Source: Lota lota (lineage: Eukaryota; Chordata; Actinopteri; Gadiformes; Lotidae). From it: 64,000 nucleotides of DNA. Below, in pieces: positions 57,155 to 64,000 of this stretch. Made by a program: the position numbers and the translations under genes. Position 1 is the stretch's first letter. Each line of letters begins with the position of its first letter. The stretch lies in NCBI GenBank assembly GCA_026745465.1, contig JACYXH010000007.1, positions 418,501-482,500 on the forward strand, in the 5' to 3' direction. Under the pieces are notes generated by a model. That model did no database searches. It had not been told where the DNA came from and saw only the letters and a program-made list of their open reading frames with translations.

Positions 57155-57655
57155 ACCATGAATTAGTATTATCGAAAAGCAACGAAATGGTTTGCTTATC
57201 ATTGAAGTTTTTTGTACACATGCACTTTCATTCCGATAGCCAGGTTGTGATGGCAGGGGGTAGGGTTGTTAGAAAGTTAAGTGAGGCAGTGTATTAATAT
57301 GAATGATGATTGCTTCTCTGTTTCACGCCCTACTTACGCTGCCAGATGTACACTGTTCTGCTGTGACTCAGTCACTGTGACTGATCCAGAGCACTGAGTT
57401 TGGACTACATTTCCGTCAGGCTTTTGCTTTTTGGTTCTAGATTATATCATATATTATTATATATATATAACATTTTTATTTTGTATCGTATTTCTAGAAC
57501 CTGTGTCTAATTTCGCATCCAGTTTTGGCATATAGTTGTCTTATATTTCACAATGTCATTATACATTTATTTTGTTTCCTTTTCTTAGAAAAAAATAGAA
57601 CTTATATTTTTATTGACACTTTTTTTTACCAAAAAAGTGTTTTTTTCGTCCACAG
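57151..57655. other. noncoding DNA upstream of the syt1 coding exon
   Basis: AT-rich with TATATATA at 57455-57468 and T-rich runs leading into the acceptor at 57655. Probably the end of the preceding syt1 intron. Confidence 0.6.
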
Positions 57656-57718
57656 CGTTCGCCTGGCCATCCATCACCCCACCTCCCTACCACCCAGCAC
57701 CCTTGCACCCTTGCTGTC
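57656..57718 (+). other. syt1: syt1 5' UTR part of the first coding exon, with splice acceptor
   Basis: A pyrimidine-rich tract followed by GTCCACAG ends at 57655 and makes a good 3' splice site. The 63 bases between it and the syt1 ATG are therefore probably 5' UTR, implying at least one upstream noncoding exon. This matches the known vertebrate SYT1 layout, in which the start codon is not in the first exon. The acceptor is seen; its use is inferred. Confidence 0.7.
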
Positions 57719-57890
57719 ATGAGCGAGAGTAAAAGGGAAGCCCTTGTGGCTCCCGCCGCCACCACCTCCTCCTCCTCCACCGCCGGCGGCACCAACACCA
57801 CCGACCTGGTGGGGCCCGGGGCCGGCGAGAAGGACGAGGCCTTCTCAAAGCTCAAGGACAAGTTCATGAACGAGCTCAACAAAATCCCGC
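57719..57890 (+). CDS. syt1: synaptotagmin-1, first coding exon (partial gene)
   Basis: This exon encodes the luminal N-terminus of synaptotagmin-1, the synaptic-vesicle calcium sensor that triggers fast neurotransmitter release through SNAREs and acidic phospholipids. It gives 57 residues plus one base of the next codon. Residues 38-57 (EKDEAFSKLKDKFMNELNKIP region) match the mammalian juxtamembrane stretch EDAFSKLKQKFMNELHKIP nearly residue for residue, and EALVAP at 7-12 matches EALAAP. Thr15-Thr16 align with the O-glycosylated threonines of rat Syt1, and Asn26-Thr27-Thr28 is an N-glycosylation sequon near rat Asn24. The exon ends just before the family's conserved LPPWALIAIAIV membrane segment, splitting the Leu codon (C|GTGAGT, phase 1). 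The ATG is the first in-frame methionine of the exon. Syt2 fits less well (it has FAKLKEKLFNEINKIP). Whether this is syt1a or syt1b cannot be told. The C2A/C2B exons lie beyond the window. Confidence 0.93.
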
Positions 57891-59759
57891 GTGAGTACCC
57901 CGAATGTAGCGTTCGCCGTGGACGTCTTCGGCGTCGGCGGTCGACTTTAGCCTCAGACGATAGCTTTACGAAAATGTCGGTTTGAATTGTTACGCTCACT
58001 GCGCCAACCAAGGGAATTCAATTTTAACGAATTGCGATTTTAGTTTTACGATTTGCGACACGTTTCATTCTTGCTATGAATTGACTCGGATTGAGACAAT
58101 CCCTCTGTTTATTTATTAAAAGAAAAAATCATATGAGAGTATTATTTTCATTATCTGTCGTCTATTTTATAGCCGTTCTTCCCAATTTACTCTGATAAAT
58201 GTTCCAATTAACTTAATATTTTGAAAGATAAAAGAAACAGAAAAACGGAGTCAATAGGAAGTAGAACCGGGGGGAGAAGGAGAAGGGGGGGGGGGGGGGG
58301 CTAAAAAGCTCAAGTGATTTTATTCTGTTAATAAGGCCTGAAGTTGAAGACGTAATCAACTTGACAATTGGGAGAAAATTGCTCTTCTTGGAAAAGCCCA
58401 GTAGAGAATGGTTTGGTGCTCAAGGCTGGCAGAGTGGCCTCCACACACTGAGAGGTTGGTGGTTCAATGGTCTTGCAGATTTGGTCTTGAATTTCACAAA
58501 GGCCCTGGTATTATTTGTAAAGCCATTCGCACTGTGTGGATGCATTTATATGAATGAAACCATGAGTGCTTCATAAGGTGGATTTATGAGTCCGCGATGA
58601 GTTCATACTTCAGAAATAGATGAATGAAGCCATGCAGAGTTCGTCATATCCCTTAAATGACTTCATCGAGAAGAGAGGCAGCCAATCAAGTCTGAGTTCT
58701 AAAAACGTGTATGTTTTGTTTGTTGTTCTTTGTTCACAAGCTATTTTATCTAACCATAAATATATATCCTAAATACGTTTGTCTCTGAATATAAAATATG
58801 TGTGGTATCTTGAGGGATTTGGGTCAAACTCCTGGCAAACTACGCAAGAAACAATGCGACAGAAGGATAATATTTGTCGCTTTAGTAAAATCTGTTTGTA
58901 TTCCCATGAGCCCAAATTCAGATCTGGGAGCTGTACTCTTTTTTAATGGGAATATTGGAGAAGAAAAAGTCCCTGAATAATACATCTTTATAGCAAATCT
59001 TGACTTTAGTCGACCATAACCAATATTACAAATTTACAAAATATGTTGTAATTTGTACCATATTGAGTCTTAGATATAGTAGTTAATTAGATAAATCCTG
59101 CCACCATAAAATACGCAAATTAAATGATTAGCATATTCGAATAACACACGCAGACATAGTCGCACATATCATAACTAATGTACGAGAACTGTTTCACCGC
59201 TAATTAATCATGTTTAGGGCTTGTGGACCCGTCTTTCCAGCGACAAATCGTGCCTCCAAGGAAATGAGCGTATTGAGTTTTCCACACGTTTGTGTAAAGC
59301 GCCCGACTTTAGCTTTTCAATAACGATTAACCTCTGGAGCGAAGGGGACCGTTTGATTCAGACCTGGCGGCTCTTACTGATGCTCTTTCAAATAAAAAAG
59401 ATTTGGCATTGACATTTCTAGGATACAAAAAAAACACATTATTATTTGTTGTGTTGTGTTGTTGACAGACTTGTTTTGGACCTTTTTCTTTTTGGAGTCT
59501 TTGAGGATCTATGAAAGAGATACACACAAACTATGAAATTTACTTAAATACTACCCCACTGCAATATTATATATAATGGTTAATTAATGTACGCTTATTG
59601 TAAAGTGTTATAATACTAACATCAACCAATCAAAACACGAGTGTTCAGTGTCGGGCGTCGGACCCCTCGTCCCGAGACAGACGGGTGGGTTAAGGGATTA
59701 CACTGGGGTTTGGCGGGCTGATCTGGGGGGGATACGCTGTCTCTTCACATGCCTGCTGG

Positions 59760-60140
59760 TCTGGCGAGAGGCCCCGTCCTCCTCTTCCTCCTCCCCCCTC
59801 CTTCTCCTTCTCCTTCTTCTCCTCGCCTCACTCATTCTCCTCCCTTTTTCTCCTCCTCACCCTTCTCCATTGCCTCTTCCTCCCTCCTCTCCTCCATCAC
59901 CTATGAGTCCTCTTCCTCCTCCACCTCTTCCCCATCCTCCTCTCGGTCTTTGTCTCTCCTCGCCCTCCTCCTTCTCCATAACCTCCTCCTCCCCTTCCTT
60001 TCCTATTCCTCCTCCCCCTCTCTCCTCGTCTCCTCCTTTCCCTCCTCTTTCTCTCATCCTCCTCTTCCTCTTCTTCTCCCTCTCCTCTTCCTCCTCTACC
60101 TCTCCTTTTTGTCCTTTCCTCATCCTCCCTCCCCTCCATC
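59760..60140. repeat. CTC/CCT-rich pyrimidine tract
   Basis: About 380 bp of TCCTCCTCC-type imperfect words. The 170-197-codon Ser/Pro/Leu frames are repeat translations. Confidence 0.92.
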
Positions 60141-60255
60141 ACCTGGTGCTGGTGTGAGGGGCCCCTCCCCCGCCAGGAGCCAGGCAGGGCCCGGCCTGGT
60201 GTCGCCATACCGGCCAGATGGGAAGCAGGGGCCCCCAATGGTTCCGAAGCCCAAC

Positions 60256-60271
60256 ACACACGCACACACAC

Positions 60272-60331
<60 letters not shown>

Positions 60332-60332
60332 A
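60256..60332. repeat. (CA)n array
   Basis: CA dinucleotides with a few CGCA and AAACA interruptions. Confidence 0.95.
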
Positions 60333-60559
60333 CACCTGAAAGGCAGATGTCCAAAGCGAGTTACAGTGAATATTAATATTAGATATTGACATTGGGGTGG
60401 AAGTACCCTCGGCTTGGGGTCAAGCACGTTCTGACCATTACCTGATCCTGTCCCCTTTTTACATTCAAACCTAGTCAATGTTACTTCCTTTGCTACTTTT
60501 CATCAGTGCAAATATGTCAGTGAATATGAAGGAATGCAAGAAGAGGCAGGACGTTTCCT

Positions 60560-60690
60560 GTCTAGAACAACTGGTAGGACATCACATTAACACTGCCAAC
60601 AGTTCAATTCCCACCGGGGCCAGCCCTAATAAAAATATATGCACTCACTGTTTGACAGTTTGCCTAAAAACGTCCACCAAATTGCACATA
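60560..60690 (+). repeat. possible SINE remnant
   Basis: CTGGTAGGACATCACATTAA then AACAGTTCAATTCCCACCGG resembles a decayed tRNA A/B-box pair. The tail is unclear. Confidence 0.35.
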
Positions 60691-61674
60691 CAGTAATATT
60701 ATATATTATATGTAGATACTCTCTGAAAGCGATTTGAAGTTACTAGGCATGCCTAACCGTGACGATATATCAAGCAGGCATGTTTATCTACATAGTTATT
60801 TCAACTTATTTGAAAATCGTTTGAGCCCAGGCTTTTTCTATCGGGATAATGGTGGGGTTGGGTGTGCTTGCCAGCGTGAGAAAATCGAAAACTAAATCGG
60901 AAATGCGATTGACAAAAAATACTGCCGGTGTGTACGAAGTACACATGATGGGCTTTCAAATCAATGCGTCCTACCCTCCGACTCAGCTTGGCATCTATAC
61001 GTACTGCTGGTTGCTAGGTATTTTCTAAACCATGTCATCCCAGTGCTAGCTAGATCACGTTAGCGTCTCCGTTGACGATGGCAATGAACAACTCTCAACC
61101 TACACTCAGCCTTGCCTACATAACCAACAGTTGTTAAACACTTGATTTTGTTTAGTGTTTTCTTCTTTTAGCCCCAACATGGCTGTCGATTACAGGTAGG
61201 CCTTACATGTCCATTTCCCAGGATGCACTTTGGGCGTGCTCTCAGCAAATGGACCATTGTTCATTCAACAGTGATTACCTGCGCATGAATGTTTGTGATT
61301 ACACCAATTTTCTAACACCAACCTGAGCCATCTGGTAATAAAAAAAAGAAAACCTAACCTGCCATTGAACAGAAACAGTTTTTGACCATAAAGGGGGAAA
61401 TTAAGGCAAGCGGATTTGCAAAAGACAAGAAAGGAACGTGTTGCATCGATCATACACGTTTAACATTTTCCAAAAGTTATGTGTTTGTCAGCGCTGTTGC
61501 TCCCAATTTGGTTATATTGTTGTTGTTGTTGTTGATGACTTAGTCAGGGGCAGGGAAAGGCCACAGACGGAACCGTTGCTGGTCTTGGCGTAACAAGCTG
61601 TAATGTCAAGGTTAATTGACAAACCGGCTTCTGTCGCAATGCATTACTGAATACACACAAAAGCTAACTTGGCG

Positions 61675-61675
<1 letters not shown>

Positions 61676-61716
<41 letters not shown>
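61676..61716. repeat. (CA)n array
   Basis: About 20 CA units. Confidence 0.95.
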
Positions 61717-61718
<2 letters not shown>

Positions 61719-62442
61719 GGTATTGTTAGAAGTCTTTGGCGGGGACATTCTGTTTTGTTGATCAGACACATTGCAGTTATGTAAAGAGACATATGGCATT
61801 AGCTATTTGCATTTTGAAAGCTGACATGTATGCGAACACACCCAACATATTATCCCTTTAATCATTTAAATGTAATCCAGCCCTCAACATTAATGTCACT
61901 AGCATGGCCTTTAGTGAGTGCTATTCTCTATAAATGGTTTTCTTGTAGCAGTACTATTCAACAAGGACTAGCAATTTTCCTTTTGTGTTGTTGTTTGTGT
62001 TGCATATGGCTGGTTATTTTGACGGTCTAAATGGCTCGTCGCTTATCCATGCCTAAATGATAGAAAACATGAACATTGTGCTTTTTTATGTCAGCGTTGC
62101 TCATCTCTGACCTTTTACAAGGAATATATATCTGAACGTTTGTCATCCCAGAGCCAAAGGCAGCACTGCGACGCACCCGGGTTACTTTGAACGGAAGCCA
62201 AAGATCAGTTGGGCAGAGCTTAGAGAAGATCTCTCCTGATAAAAAACAGGAAATGTCACATGGGGGGTGTATCGCAAAAATAAAAGTCCTATCAGACATG
62301 TTTAATGGCATAAAAGTGACATGATCCAGTGGATGCAGACACTTTGCAGTTAGGAATTGTATGGAGGTATTGTGAAGTACTAGAGCCGGGCTAGTATTCC
62401 GATTTTGGGTCGTTGGTATCGGCGGTAGACAAACGATACCCG

Positions 62443-62542
62443 GTTTACAAAGTAAAAGTCTTGATTGTTCAGGTGATCGTTGATTGTTCAGATGATTGAC
62501 TGTAAATACTGGGGACTGTGGGTGGACTTTTACTTTGTAAAC
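62443..62542. repeat. inverted repeat, perfect 18-nt arms
   Basis: GTTTACAAAGTAAAAGTC at 62443-62460 is the exact reverse complement of 62525-62542. The 64-bp interior holds TTGATTGTTCA twice. It could be a very short fold-back element. Confidence 0.92.
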
Positions 62543-63778
62543 GACTAATCTCCCTTTCTGGGGGCCACTGCCACATAGACTAAACCCACCAGAAAATAGA
62601 GAAAAGCCTTCTCACTGTGTTGTGCAGGTGTAATTGGGCCACCTGTCAACTTGTGTATACTATTTTGTTGTCAAATACAAAAATGTAACTAGCTTGTTTA
62701 AATACCTGAATAACAGTCACACTGTTTTATTTGACACTACAAAATAAGAGCACTTATAAGACATATCACTCAATTAGTATAATACTAGTATACTTACTCC
62801 ATTCTCTCTCCCTCGCCCTCTCTCTCTCTGTCCCTCTCTCTTGATCAAAGGCAGCCACGCCAAATGGTTAATTAGGAAATGACCTTATTGCTTTCTGGGA
62901 CTCAGTTTCCTTTAATTAATTAAGACAGAAGAGGCCATCAATTAATGACATGTGACTGACGAATTTGACAAGCTCAGTTGATGAAGAATATAATTTCGGT
63001 TGACAAATATGATTTGTTAGGTCGATAATTAAAATGAGTTCAGTTAAGTGATTAAAAAGCAAAATATTGCTAATTAATAATTAATGATAAGTTAAATTGA
63101 TATTATATTTTTAATTGATAAGAAAGATACGTTTTTAATATTTTTTATTGTCAGATGCACAGAACAACCTAGAGTCAGACTACGACCTGAAATTCTTATG
63201 ACAGGTCACCGATAACTATTACCTATTTAGGGCATAATATTCTAGAAAGATAAAACCACAAAATAGTAGACAGAAATAAATAAATATATTTAAAGATAAA
63301 AAACTAGAAAGCAGTAAGTATATTGCATGGTAATAGTATAGCTGACAAAACAAACAAAATCCAATAATGTGGAGATGTTTTTATATGCGAAAGTAAAAGT
63401 TAAAAGGGAGTGTACCTGACTTGTGAATGTAAATGAATGGATGACATAAGGTGAGATAACAAATGAAATTGCATTAGTACATGAATAAGTGGTTTGGTAA
63501 GAAGCATTCCTATCTCTAAAACCTGTGAGAAACGTTCCACTCTTAACAACTGTTAGCATGAAATGAAAAATGACACGCATGAAATGCATGAATTTTCATT
63601 TTGTTGATTTCACAAAAATGTGATTCATAAGGATAAATCAGCTCAGTGGTTTGAGTGTTTTGGGTTGGTGGAGTGATTGCTTATCACACAGCTTTTAGTC
63701 TTCCAGTACGAGGCGGCTACACCCTTAGACACTTCCATTAAAAGATAGTCTTCATACCCTATGATGATGAAGTGGGTG

Positions 63779-63780
<2 letters not shown>

Positions 63781-63816
<36 letters not shown>

Positions 63817-63853
63817 TGTGATTGAGAGAGAGACAGCGAGAGAGAGAGAGAGC
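63781..63853. repeat. (GT)n and short (AG)n arrays
   Basis: About 16 GT units at 63783-63813, then AG words to 63853. Confidence 0.93.
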
Positions 63854-64000
63854 GGGAAAAAGTCCCTTCCCCCTTCTGTTCTGCTGTCTCTACATTTTAC
63901 ACTGAACACTGCAAATAAGAAGTAAAAACATGAATTGAACCCAGGTGGATTTTCATTAATGATTCACTACTGAACACGGATAGAGGTTCATGCAAATGAG

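Larger units (their letters stand above)
57891..64000 (+). other. syt1 intron following the first coding exon (start only)
   Basis: The donor GTGAGT begins at 57891. No reading frame resembling the next synaptotagmin exon (PPWALIAIAIV followed by a Cys/Lys-rich segment) was seen up to the window end, so the intron is at least 6.1 kb. It holds AT-rich unique DNA, a CTC-rich tract at 59760-60140, CA/GT arrays, weak SINE remnants near 58420-58560 and 63640-63730, and an inverted repeat at 62443-62542. Confidence 0.75.

Overview
The window looks like a teleost fish nuclear contig made almost entirely of intronic or intergenic DNA. The evidence for a teleost is the vertebrate-type synaptotagmin-1 N-terminus at 57719-57890, a family of tRNA-derived SINEs ending in the GCGTCTGCTAAATGAC-type tail common in fish, and an extreme density of pure (AG)n, (AC)n, poly-G/C and minisatellite arrays. 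Such tandem-repeat load is best known from cod-like fishes, but assigning that order is inference and could be wrong.

Only one protein-coding exon is identified with confidence. It lies on the + strand at 57656-57890, with its ATG at 57719, and encodes the luminal N-terminus of synaptotagmin-1 (syt1), the calcium sensor of synaptic vesicles. It has a clean acceptor and donor. The transmembrane, linker and C2 exons are not seen, so 57891-64000 is the start of a long intron. Much of 1-57655 is probably syt1 upstream intron and 5' noncoding sequence, or the gap to the next gene. Candidate promoter or exon-like segments occur at 10480-10548, 15404-15543 (CCAAT, C/EBP-like site, TATA, ATG and donor within 150 bp), 16677-16832 (minus strand), 19649-19741 and 23090-23278. 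None can be tied to a named gene from sequence alone. An unrecognised 196-codon minus-strand ORF lies at 39939-40529.

Tandem repeats by region: a 33-bp minisatellite (3966-4592, 19 exact-length units), a mixed 17/19-bp minisatellite (14090-14821) followed by a 161-bp duplication (14823-15110), a 41-bp minisatellite (16861-17582), a 20/21-bp array (28796-28890), and a 29-bp GC-rich minisatellite beside a CpG-rich block (52700-53288). Between them are roughly 120-200-bp pure AG arrays, GT/CA arrays, and poly-G and poly-C tracts. SINE copies and fragments are scattered throughout.

Several inverted repeats stand out: a perfect 34-nt-arm palindrome at 52464-52535, a 15-nt-arm palindrome at 13847-13879, a 23-nt-arm hairpin at 45979-46046, and an 18-nt-arm pair at 62443-62542. 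Two AG arrays 1.9 kb apart share an identical 53-bp right flank (20632-20684 and 22529-22581). Most long reading frames in the window are by-products of tandem repeats whose units stay open in several frames. No new multi-gene system, CRISPR array, tRNA or rRNA gene, or intact transposon was found.
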